A DNA stretch of 64,000 nt from Lunularia cruciata (taxonomy: Eukaryota; Streptophyta; Marchantiopsida; Lunulariales; Lunulariaceae): NCBI GenBank assembly GCA_948567375.1, contig OX419757.1, positions 47,058,001-47,122,000 of the forward strand, read 5' to 3'. The notes beneath the pieces were generated by a model, which saw only the letters and a list, made by a program, of their open reading frames with translations, was not told where the DNA came from and ran no database searches. Below are positions 21,960 to 31,906 of this stretch, one piece after another. Position 1 is the first letter of the stretch, and each line of letters opens with the position of its first letter. Both the position numbers and the translations under genes were made by a program.

Positions 21960-22624
21960 TGTGACAACCCGGCAAATATCACTTTTGCGGTAATCAAGTA
22001 AGTAAAGTTTGTTCCCGTAGAGATACAAGTTAGAATTGGTCAAATGCAAAGCAAAGTAACAATTTCAGTTCTTCTTGAGTTCTTCTTTAGTCTCTCAGGT
22101 AGAAACCACACCCAAAAGAGAGTAACAAGCATTGATTCGCAGTCTTGTCACAAATTAACACTCCTTAATTACAACACCAACAAATCTTTCCAAACAATCT
22201 TGATTGTGATGATTCAGGCTCTCCCAAAAATGGCACTTCAATGCAAAATGATTTTGCCTCAGAATTGTGTTCCCTCCATTGAAGGCACAAATTCCTCAAT
22301 CAAAATTGCTTCACATCAACTTCGCATTGCACTCACAAATGCAAAATACTACCAACACTACAATTCCTCTCAGATCTGTCAAGGCATTGCTTCAATTGCA
22401 CTTCATTTAGGATCAAAAACACAGAATGAAGATCAAGGCTGTGGAATCCAACATCAAACAAGCACACTGACTTGCACTTTGAATTTCTTCAAACACTCAC
22501 AAACACAATCACAAAATTAATACTCGGAATCAAGCTCAAGCGACGAGCATTGCTTCACAGCACTTTGCTTTATCTATTCTCAGAAATTATGAGCACTGAA
22601 CAACATGATACTGCAAATGCCACT

Positions 22625-22633
22625 CTTAAATAG
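22625..22633 (-). promoter_or_regulatory. TATA-like motif near the LTR 3' end
   Basis: The minus-strand CTATTTAAG lies about 670 bp before the LTR end and just downstream of the conserved stop of the LTR frame. It is kept as TATTTAAG at 18510 and CTATTTAAG near 52627, and degraded in the solo LTR at 10021. It is the better candidate for the genomic RNA promoter, which would place the LTR frame in U3. Confidence 0.45.
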
Positions 22634-22748
22634 TGAACAAATCGACAGTTCTAACAACTATATCGTTCTACAACAACTTTTCTAACTTGTAGATCCAAAA
22701 TGACAATGCACCTCTTCATATCTACCTCTTCATATCTCAAAATTGTTA

Positions 22749-25187
22749 CTAATCCAATCTAGTGTCTACTTTGTCATCGGCTTTCAAACCCAAACCCCAA
22801 GTAATTTTACTTCCTACTACTCTATCCTTGGGTTTTGTATTTTCTATTTCTTCTACCAGATCCAACAATTCTCTTTCCTGATCTGAAATTGCACTAGTGG
22901 GTAATCTATCTAACTCCTTATCTCCCGACCCACTCTTCTCTAATGTCTCCACCAGTAACTCCAAAGACATTTGTACTCCTATGTTATCTACTTTGGGTTT
23001 TGCTCTAACATCCTTCCAAAGCTTTTCTATCTCTATTTTCACTAAGTCTAATCTAATTGAAATGTTTTCCTCTACCTCTAAAATCTTTTTGTCTACACGA
23101 GTTCTGAGACTAATTAACAAGGCATTCAAATCAGTGTCTTTTGCCTGTCTTCGCCTTGTCTCTTGCACCAACAATTTCAACTCGTGCAATCTTATTTCTT
23201 CAATCCGAACGCTGGCCTCTGTACTCAACATCGCGTTCATCCTGAGGACTATCTCCTTCACTGGCTCCAATCTTATCTTTCTTTCTCGCTCTCGATCTGC
23301 AAGCCAGTCCTCCCTATACATCGCCAATTCCTCTTCAAACTCGGCTTTCACCGTCTCCTTCTCCTTCTCCTTCTGTACAACCTTCTCCTCCTGATTACGA
23401 AGTAACTCTTGTAATTGATCTTCTTCTCGGTATTGTGCCGCCAACTCTCTTTGCCAGAGTTGCTTCTTCTCCTCAACACTCTCTATCACCCTATCAAGCT
23501 CTTGATCCTTTGCTGCTACTCTCGCCATAGCATGGATTACTTCTACTCTTGAATGAGCAAACTATTGCTTCAAGATTTCATACTCCGCTACGTGTCTCTC
23601 CCTTGCTATGTCACTCTTCTTCACAAGATCCTCTCGATAACTTACTTCTCTCTTTAGGTCTTCAATTACTTGACTTCTCACCACTGCCTCCGCTTGTAGC
23701 ACTTCCCTTTCCTCCTCACCTCGGGTTATACTCTTCTTCAACTCCAAGTTTTCTTCTTCTAATCTTGCCAACACCTACAATACAGTCTTTACCTCCGGAC
23801 ATGTCGACTGCTTTTCCTTCTTCTTGTACTCCAACTTCACCAACAATGGGCACACCACCTCCCGTAGGTACTCCACTCCATCGCTCGGGATTACTTCTCC
23901 TTGTGTGGCCACTTCTCTTTGCACTTCCTGTTCATCCGATACTTGCCTTCTTCTGTGTAGTCTTCGTATCGGAATCAAAGCCTCACTTCTTGAGCTTTCA
24001 CTTACCTCTTCCTTTGCCTTACTCGGCCCCGGTTCACACTTTGCCTTACGTCTTGAGCAAACTCCTTGCTGCACTGTGATCTTCTTCTCTTTGGGCATAG
24101 TTACTTCGTCTCCCAGCTGTGCATTGTCTTTGGCTTCCATCTCTACTTGAACTTCTTCTTTGTTTTTGTCAGCTGCTGGTGCCAATGTCATGTCTTCCCC
24201 TTTATCACTATCACTACTTGTATCTCCACACTGCAGCATTAGCTCAGGCTCCTCCTCGTGTTCCGAGTCTTCAATTTTTAGCTCGGCATCTCCTTTTGAG
24301 TCCTTGACCTCCGACTCGATTACCACCATACCTCACCTTGGGTTGCCTCTCCGCGTCTTCTGAGGTTTCTTTGTGTCTTCAGCGTCATCTTGCCGACCCC
24401 TCTTCTTTGTAGTCGGGGTACTCACTGCGACCTCCATGTTCTTCCCCGTCTTTGCGTAGTAGTCGTTAGTACTCTTGATTTGCAGGATGTATTGCTGCTC
24501 CTCAATGTCAACCTCCTTTTGCACATCAAGGTGGAAGTGCGATACCATCCGAGTCCGCTCTGCCAAGTTTAGCAAGTTAAGCCCAAGGTAGAAGTGTGCT
24601 ACAAATGGCACGATATAGTGTGGAGGCAACTTATCCCGCAAATTCCACACCATCTGCCTCGTTCTCCCATGAAAACACCTTGCCTAATTGATTGGTTTTC
24701 CTGCAAAAAGCTTGTGAAAGAACACCGCTTGGTGTTTCATCACATATGTGGTTCACTCTGGCTTCAGGATAGCCATTAGTGCACTCACAATCCCTCTCTT
24801 CACAGGGTCTTTGTAACTCTCAACCTTATACCCCTTCTTCGTCCTCTTTGACAAGAAGGCATCTCTCACCTCTTGGGTCTCTTGAGCTACCTCTCCCTTC
24901 CCCAAGAACGTGGCTCCTTACTCCAAGCCTGCTTCCTTCCCGAGTACGAGTCTCCAATCCGACTTTGTCCAGCGAGCCGGATTTCCTCTCTTCCCTTCTT
25001 CCTCTGGTCCATCGAGACACTTGCTCTAGATGATTTCTGTCATGAATCTTGGAAAGCTTACATTCCTGTTCCATGCCAAAAATGTGATCCAAAGTCGGCT
25101 CAAGACTTTGATCCTTGCTATTACATCTAACCTCCGAATCGCATGATTTCTCACTACAAATTTGGAGTTCTTCTTTCCTCCTCCCAT
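22749..25187 (-). pseudogene. LTR-encoded accessory protein (about 812 codons), best copy
   Basis: A single minus-strand phase runs through almost the whole LTR, interrupted only by about seven nonsense codons. I place the start at MGGGKKNSKF (25187) because frames upstream cross a TATA motif; this is uncertain. Layout: N-terminal domain (residues 1-250) with KSDWRLVLG, TTYVMKHQAVFFHKLFAG and PPHYIVPFVAHFYLGLNL; basic stretch KKRGRQDDAEDTKKPQKTRR (about 260-285), a possible nuclear signal; an acidic Ser/Glu/Asp segment; DGVEYLREVVCPLLVKLEY (about 435); long Glu/Lys/Arg-rich coiled coil (about 470-760); C-terminal end VDTRLD. Most stops fall where other copies have CGA, CAG, CAA or TGG. I do not recognise the family; no enzyme motif is visible. 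Confidence 0.75.
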
Positions 25188-25342
25188 CTCTTCTACCTTC
25201 TCATTCTCTCTCGATTTCACTCTCACGACTTCTCCCTTTTGCACTAACACGATTCCAACTCTATTTCCCTTCCCACAATCACCTGCAAGATGACTTCTCA
25301 ACGGCAAAGGAAAATTACTCGACATTTTGTTGTTGCAAGTTT

Positions 25343-25355
25343 GATTTTTATAGAG
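25343..25355 (-). promoter_or_regulatory. TATA-like motif upstream of the LTR frame (element A)
   Basis: CTCTATAAAAATC on the minus strand, about 160 bp upstream of the proposed start at 25187. It is the counterpart of the motif at 10401. Confidence 0.4.
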
Positions 25356-25736
25356 TTGCACTTCTTTGTCTTCCGTCACTTCGAGTTTCTACCAAGAAAT
25401 CACACCTCCGGCATGCACCGGTCACTGTCAATCAACCTTCGCGCGTATGGGCCGCCGGTTTTTGAACGGCCTCTTCTTGAATTTCTCGCCCTGACGAAAG
25501 GTGGTTAGACTGTCTTCGCCTTGGGTTGAGCTCCCCCGATACGAAGACAATTTACTTCGGGTTGTGTGCAGACAAGGCATTTTTGAGTACTTTGCCTTAT
25601 GCCCTGAAGTCACTTTACTTTGGGTTTCATCCCGAAGACTCTTTTCTTTGCCTTCTTCGGCCATACAGGTGCAATATGACTTCTCTATACACTTCTTTTC
25701 CTTTTACTTTGAAAAAAAGAAAATGTGGGCACCACA

Positions 25737-25750
25737 TACCCCCTCCCTCA
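25737..25750 (-). other. Polypurine tract of element A
   Basis: TGAGGGAGGGGGTA on the minus strand abuts the 3' LTR. Its first three bases are the stop codon of gag-pol, so the coding end and the plus-strand priming site overlap. Confidence 0.85.
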
Positions 25751-27060
25751 AATGTGAGCGTCCCCGCAAACATAGACCTCGGGTGTCTTAGAAACTTCCG
25801 AGTCTATGGTCCAATATCTCCGAACTCTCCACCCGTTTACTCAAGTGGCAAAAGGATTACCTTCCAAGTCTACAAGCTTCATGGACCCATTTTCGTAAAG
25901 ATGAAGAACTTGATAGGGACCCATCCATCTCAAATGCAACTTGCCTAGAAAAAATATTCGGCAATTGTCATATAACAAAACCAAATCCCCTTCTTGTACC
26001 GCTACAAGCTTGATTCTCTTATCGTGCCTGACTTTCCTCTGTGCTTGTTCTTCTTTTGTGGTTTGCATTGCATCGTCTTGTTTCTCTTCTAACCACATCA
26101 ATTGATGAATCCAAAGATCTTGACTTTCCTCTTCCGACATTTGTTCTTTGCAAAGAACCCGATATGTCAGTACTTCAAATTCAACCGGTAGTATGGGATG
26201 CAAGTCATATGTCAAGAAGTATGGAGTTTGTTTGGTTGTAATCTTCTCTATCGTTTGATATGCCCACAACGCGGCTGGTAATTTTGTATCCCAATCATAG
26301 GCATAATTGACAGTCACCTTATTCAAAATTTTGCAAAGTAACCCATTCGTTTTTTCCATTAAGCCATTTGCTTTTGGGTTATAAGGAGTTGTCTTCCGAT
26401 GTTTAATCTGAAAGTACTTGGTTAACGCCTCCATTACAGAGTTCAAAAAATGTGTTCCTCGGTCATTGACTAATTCCAAAGGACACCCATATCGAGAGAT
26501 GATGTTTTGAAAGAAGAATTTCACCATAGTTTCAGCATCATCTCTGTGAGTTGCTTCAGCTTCGACCATCTTGGTAGCATAGTCAGTGCAAACCAAAATG
26601 TATCGCTTTCTTGTGACTTGGGTCACTGGTTGAATGGGACCCACAAAATCAATCCCCCATTTCTCAAATGGGGCCAAAGGCAAAATTGGTCTCAAAGGCC
26701 ATTGAGAAGTAGCCGTCGACTTCCCCATTCACTGACAAGCATCACAGCTTCGGGTATGAGCATGCACATCTTTGTACATTGTAGGCCACCAATACCCTGC
26801 CGAAAGAATTTTCTTTACAGTATTCTTCAGAGCATAGTGTCCTCCCGATGCTTTGGAGTGTAAAGATTCAATCACTCCTCCTACTTTGTATGAGTCCAAG
26901 CATCGCCGAAGTACTTCATCTTCGCCCATCTTAAATAAAATGTTGTGTTTAAGCTGGTACGGCCCTTTTTTCCTGAGAAAGACTGCCCGCTGTTCCGGGT
27001 CCATCCCCTCAGGACAATGGAGAGTATTCAGATAATGATATTCATCTGCATACCTTGTAC
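25748..27060 (-). pseudogene. Element A integrase
   Basis: End of the gag-pol frame. Zinc-binding N-terminus: HSKASGGHY and SCDACQ. Catalytic core: VCTDYATK (first Asp, near 26590), NDRGTHF (second Asp, near 26460) and NGLMEKTNG (Glu, near 26350). A GPY-like module WMGPYQV (near 25920) follows, then a C-terminal tail to a TGA at 25748. Integrase inserts the cDNA into the genome. Stops at about 26727 and 25840 fall where the relative at 1-2109 or the family has Arg codons, consistent with CGA-to-TGA decay. No chromodomain. Confidence 0.9.
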
Positions 27061-27724
27061 TTTGCATTGCTGATAAGTGATACAACTCTTTGTCAGGGAA
27101 CCGATCATCAATTTCCCACTCCTGGTCTTGAGTTTCTAACCTGGACAGGAAGTCCACATTTGAATGCAAAGCTCCCTTCCTTACTTGTACAATATACGTG
27201 AACTCTTGTAATAACAAGATCCATCTTGCAATTTGCCCCGATAAATCTGCCTTCTTGACCAAATGTTGCAATGCGTAATGGTCAACATAGAAGACAAACT
27301 CATACCCCAACAAATAATGACAAAATTTCTTGCAAGCATATACCATTCCGAGTGCTTCTCTTTCCATCGTCGAATAGTTCTTTTCTGAAACTGAAAGTTG
27401 TTGGCTGGCATAATATACCGGGTAGTCCTTCTTCTTCTTGTCCTTTTGACTTAAGACAAATCCGATGGCCATGGATGAAGTGTCCACATATACATGAAAA
27501 GGGACGTCCCAATTCAGGGCCCTCATAACTGGTGCTTCAACAAGCTTCTTCTTCAACACCTGGAAAGCTTCTTCTTGATTTTCTTCCCACAGATAGTCTC
27601 CGGATTTCTTCAGAAGCTTTGTAAGTGGTGCAGCAAGCACTGCATAGTTTGACACGAAGCGTCTGTAATATCCGACATGTCCCAAGAAGGCTCTCAACTC
27701 CCGGATGTTCTTCGGGGATTCCAA
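27061..27724 (-). pseudogene. Element A RNase H
   Basis: The frame shows FHVYVDTSSMAIGFVLSQ (first catalytic Asp, near 27490), YSTMEREALGMVYACKKF (Glu) and FYVDHYALQHLV (Asp, near 27290), then LSGQIARWILLLQEF and NVDFLSRLE. It degrades the RNA strand of the hybrid during reverse transcription. It is one nucleotide out of phase with RT owing to a 1-bp deletion near 27755; otherwise the gene runs straight through. Confidence 0.9.
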
Positions 27725-27732
27725 AGCGACGA

Positions 27733-28932
27733 TTATCCTGACCTTCTCACATCGACTTCAATACCTTGGCTTGACACCCGATGCCCCAGAAGAATTCCCT
27801 CCTTCATTGCAAAGAAGCATTTCTCCGGGTGTAATGACAAGCCGGCAAAACGACACCTTTCAAATGTTTGGCGAAGGTAATCTAAATGTTTATCTCTTTG
27901 CCCAAACACACAAAAGTCATCAATAAAAACTTCCACAAATTTGCACAATAAATCTTTGAAGATTGAATTCATCATCCGCTGGAAAGTACCGGGAGCATTA
28001 CACAACCCAAAGGGCATTTGATTGTAAGCAAAAGTGCCCCAATTGGTCGTGAATGTAGTTTTATCCTTGTCTTCTTCTTGAATGGATACTTGATTGTACC
28101 CTGAAAATCCATCAAGAAAACTATAACAAGGATGCCCAACTACTTGATCTAAAATGGTATCGGTAAAAGGCAAGGGATGATGATCTTTCCTTGTGACTGC
28201 GTTCAACTTCCGGAAGTCTTGGCACACTTGGATCTTCCCTGTTTTCTTCTTCGGGACAATGACAATGGGGGAAACCCATTCACTGCTTAAGACAAGGAAG
28301 ATGATTCTGGCCCCTAAGTACTTGTCGATTTCATCTTTCACCAATAGAGAGTACTTTGGGTTTAGGCGGTATTGTCACTGCCGAACCGGAACTGCACCTT
28401 CAACCAGATCAATCCGGTGTTCTCCGCATTCTCGTGGAATACCTAGCATTTGATCAATCAACCAAGCAAATACATCCTTGAATTCTATAAACAAGGCAGT
28501 GTATCCTGCCAACTCCTCCGAAGTAATTGTCTTCAAAATTTTTAAAAATTTTCCTTCAGTTAATAAAACATCTTGATAGTCATCAGGATTGATGACTCCT
28601 TCAACGTGGCTTACTCGGCTTAACCCAAGGCGAGCTGCCATCCAACCCCCTTCCTCCAAGTCAGGTTCACCCCAGGCGAGGTCATATGGATCTTCGTCTT
28701 CAACATCCACCTCGTAGCATTCCAAGTAGTTAACTTGGACTTTGTCTTTGGATTCGTCTGAGGACGAAGACGATGAGTCTTTGGATTTGTCCTCCTCTTC
28801 CGACAAACTTGTTTCCCCAAGATGGAGAACCTTCATCCAACTCACAGTCACCAGCTTCTGATCTTCGGACGAAATGTCCTTGAATCTTAACTTCTGTTGA
28901 TGCCAATCCACTACAACTTGGGTGCTATACAA
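27733..28932 (-). pseudogene. Element A reverse transcriptase with N-terminal connector
   Basis: 28932-28380 is an acidic protease-RT connector (WHQQKLRFKD, then many Asp/Glu/Ser). RT follows: EWVSPIVIVPKKKTGKIQV, CQDFRKLNAVTRKD, FLDGFSGYNQV (catalytic Asp), MPFGLCNAPGTFQRMM, and FIDDFCVF (the Y/F-x-DD box, both Asp present, near 27930). It copies element RNA into cDNA. Two nonsense codons, at about 28930 (TGG to TGA) and 28374, and a 1-bp deletion near 27755 disable it. Confidence 0.9.
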
Positions 28933-29664
28933 TCAGGGTCTGCCGATCAACAGAGAGTAACCAGTCTTTGTCACTAGTCGCAACACGATGTAATTCAACT
29001 TGAAGGGTACCCCTCTAATGATTGTGGTGATGTTTGACAGCATGCCCAATGGCCATCTCCTGGTTTGGTCTACAAACTTCAACACTCGGGATGTTGGTTC
29101 AAACATGTGATACCCAAGTTGATTCGTAGTATCTTCGGTCATGACATTCACACCGGACCCAGAGTCAATGGATATCGATGTGATCATGCACCTTGCAATC
29201 TCTGCGTCTACTTTGGGAGATCCCAAATCTTCTTGCTCAATACGATAGATAGCAGGCAGGTCCTTCTTTGACATCAACCTCACCTTCTTGAGGGCCAAAT
29301 TCAGCTGCCTCTTGTATAGCTTGTTATCTTCCCATAATTGCTTGAATGTAACGTTGGCATTTGTGGCTGCCAGATCTGCTACAATATCATATTGAGGAAC
29401 TCCTCCCAATTTGACTGTCTTTGCTTTCGGCTTTGGGTCCGAAGTCTCTCCATGTTCCCTCTTGACTTTGGGACGCTTCAAAATGGTGACGGGCTTGCTG
29501 ATGGCCTTAACCCAAGGTTCCTTGGGTTGGCCCACCTTGGCTTGGATTAGACCCTTTACTTTGGATTGGATATCCGCCAGAAAAACCGGAGACTTTATCT
29601 TCATCTCCTCTTCCAAACTTAGTTCCCAAGTCCTGAGTAGTGCCTCCTTTAGTTCTTTCTGCAA
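28933..29664 (-). pseudogene. Element A aspartic protease region
   Basis: The frame holds a basic N-terminal linker (IQSKVKGLIQAKVGQPKE) and the retropepsin active site SISIDSGSGVNVMTED, with the DSG triad at about 29166-29158, followed by SLLIGRP near the end. The protease releases gag and pol proteins as a homodimer. The triad is intact. It is separated from gag only by a TAA at 29665-29667 where CAA is likely, so gag and pol were one frame. Confidence 0.85.
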
Positions 29665-31818
29665 GGCTTAAGCTTTGGCTTTTGCGAGGATCTTTTCCTC
29701 CTTAGCAGCAAGAATTGTCTTTGGGCGCAATCTCTTTGCCGTTCTGGAAGACGACAAGGTCTTACTCAGTTCTTCAGGATCACGCTTCTTCTTGCTAGAG
29801 CGTGTCTCAACTTTCAAAATTTCAAGGTCCGGCCATTCTCCTTCCAAGGCTGGAATCCCTTCTTGAGGTCTTTCTTCCTCAAGAGTGATGCAATTTACAT
29901 TAGTATCCCCCTTTGGCTGAAGTGTTGCACGCTCAGCGGGGGTTTGTACATACTTTATAGGCGGCTTCAAGTTTGGTGGGTGAGGACATTGGTTGCCCGT
30001 ATGCCCCGATCCTTTACAATTTCTGCATAGGGGAACGTACCCAATTTGCCTTCTTGGCTCGGGACAGTTTGGAGACCAATGTCCCATTGAGCCACAATTA
30101 TAACAGGCTCTGGGTGCAACATTCTGAGGCCAATTTTGGTTGCTCATCGGTGGTCTTTGTAGAGGAGCATTGGGGTTATACTCCCTAGGTCCAAACCTTG
30201 GGCCTTGATATGATGTGCTCGCTTGAGGCTGTACTTCTTGCGTTTGGTACACAACCTCTTTGTCCTCGTCTTGGTTCCATCCCGGAACCCAATCAATTTG
30301 CTGCACCGGGAATGCATTACAAGTATTGCATTTTGTGTTGGCATGGCCTGATTTGCCACATGCGGTGCACCATACATTCGCTCTCCCAAACGCTGGGACC
30401 TTCCTTTGGTCTTTGGCCCCAATCATTTGGATCTTGAAATCCAAAAACTCCTTGATGAGGGCATCCAGCTTGGTATCCGCCTTATTTACACTCTTTGCTA
30501 GAGGAGTCACTGGTTTCTTGCCTCCACGCCTTCTGACTCATCTTGGCTTTGATTCTTCTTTGGATTCCAAAGAAGAGCTCAAAGACGTGGAGGATTCGTC
30601 CGAAGAAGGGGATGTATTGCGTGAAGCTCTCCTTCTGGGCTTCTTGCCTTTCTTCTCCCAATTTCTCCAGTTACTAGCAGAGTGAGAGTGGGCCGCCTCA
30701 TAACGAGCGACATGTTTAAGTACTTTGTCCAGGGAAGTAACATTCCTCTCCCTCGTAAAGATTTGTATATCTGGTGAAAGTCCCCCGAGGAACCAGGTAA
30801 TGGCTTGGGCATCGGAGTAACCTGCCACCCCCAATTGCTTGGGAACTCGATTCAGTAGTGCCATGAACCGCTCAAAGTAGTCTCTCAACTTCTCCTTCTT
30901 GCCTCGGTCCAAATCGTTGAGTGCCGCAAAGACACTCATGTTGTAATCAACCTCCCGGAATCGTTCCAGGAAGTTGTTTCTCAAGTCTGCCCAGTCCGCT
31001 GGTACGAACCCCTTCTGGGTCACATGAGTGTGCCAGCTCTGAGCTTTCTTGCAGAGCAAACTTGGGAAAATTCTCAGTCGATCCGCCGATTCATGCTCCT
31101 TGTTAGCAAAGGAGATGACTTCAAATTCTTTGATGAATTCATCGGGGTCTTCATCTTATTCTGTCCCCTTGTACTTCTGATAGGCATGTCGGGTGACAGA
31201 CAACAAAGTCATTGTTTGATGCACTGGGATTGGCTGAGGTAGTGTTGAACTTGACGGAACTAAAGGATTGGCTGGTATTGACGCTGTGTTGTCAGCCCAT
31301 GGATTCCAATTCGTCCAATTCAAGGTGGGGTCTTCTTGGACAATTTCTGCTATGAGGGTGTCGACTTCAACCCGAGTAGAAGATTCAGGGTCAACACCTT
31401 TGATTGGTTCTTCAAAATTCCTTTGGGACAATCGAGGAAACGTTTGTAGAAGATGTTGACACTCGTCTTCAATAAGTGTTCGTGCTGTCTTTTCTCGAAC
31501 AAAGTTCTTCAAGGACACAACTTCCTTTACAGCTCTAGGGGAAGTCGATGTACTGGGCCGCAATGCATATGTTTGCCCACTTGATTCTTTCTTCTTCTTC
31601 AACGAAGAGGGAGATGCAAAGTAGCCTTGCCAACCGCCTTTGCGTTACCTATGGTCAAATTCTCGCAGAGCTTCTTGCACTTTGTGAAGGAGTTGAAAAT
31701 CCAACGCCTTTCGTTCAGTTTCGTCAACAGTGGATGGGACGTTTAGACATTTGTCTTCTTCATGCTGAAGTGCTTGTCTTTGAGCTCTCTCTTCCCGTTG
31801 TTCTCTTGATGCAGACAT
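29665..31818 (-). pseudogene. Element A gag with three zinc knuckles
   Basis: The ATG at 31818 (MSASREQRE) is chosen because it is the first in phase after the primer site. The gag core includes KAQSWHTHVTQKGF, WADLRNNFLERFREVDYN and DYFERFMALLNRVP. Three CCHC knuckles follow: CTACGKSGHANTKC (near 30369), CYNCGSMGHWSPNC (near 30105) and CRNCKGSGHTGNQC (near 30027). Gag forms the virus-like particle and binds RNA. Stops near 31640, 31155 and 30535 fall where CAA or CGA is likely. Three knuckles, the first set apart by about 85 residues, is more than the usual one or two. Confidence 0.85.
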
Positions 31819-31881
31819 TCATATTGCGTTGATACCTAGTTTCAAATTTGGCTTTGTATTCTTCCACTTCCAAGATTTGTA

Positions 31882-31899
31882 TCCCCGGTAGTGGCACCA
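31882..31899 (-). other. Primer-binding site of element A
   Basis: The minus-strand TTGGTGCCACTACCGGGG begins 7 nt downstream of the 5' LTR end. It resembles the tRNA-Asp-type site (TGGCGCCGTTGCCGGGG) typical of Athila/Tat elements. Confidence 0.75.
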
Positions 31900-31906
31900 A
31901 AAATCA

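Larger units (their letters stand above)
21960..25736 (-). mobile_element. 3' LTR of element A (3777 bp)
   Basis: On the minus strand it starts TGTGGTGCCCACATTTTC and ends CCGGGTTGTCACA, with TG...CA ends. It contains two TATA-like motifs and the long frame at 22749-25187. It is collinear with the solo LTR at 10021-13817. Confidence 0.95.

Noticed and set aside
23549-24079. Plus-strand 176-codon frame in the 3' LTR
   Set aside because: Antisense shadow of the coiled-coil and acidic regions of the LTR frame; low-complexity Ser/Pro/Leu composition.
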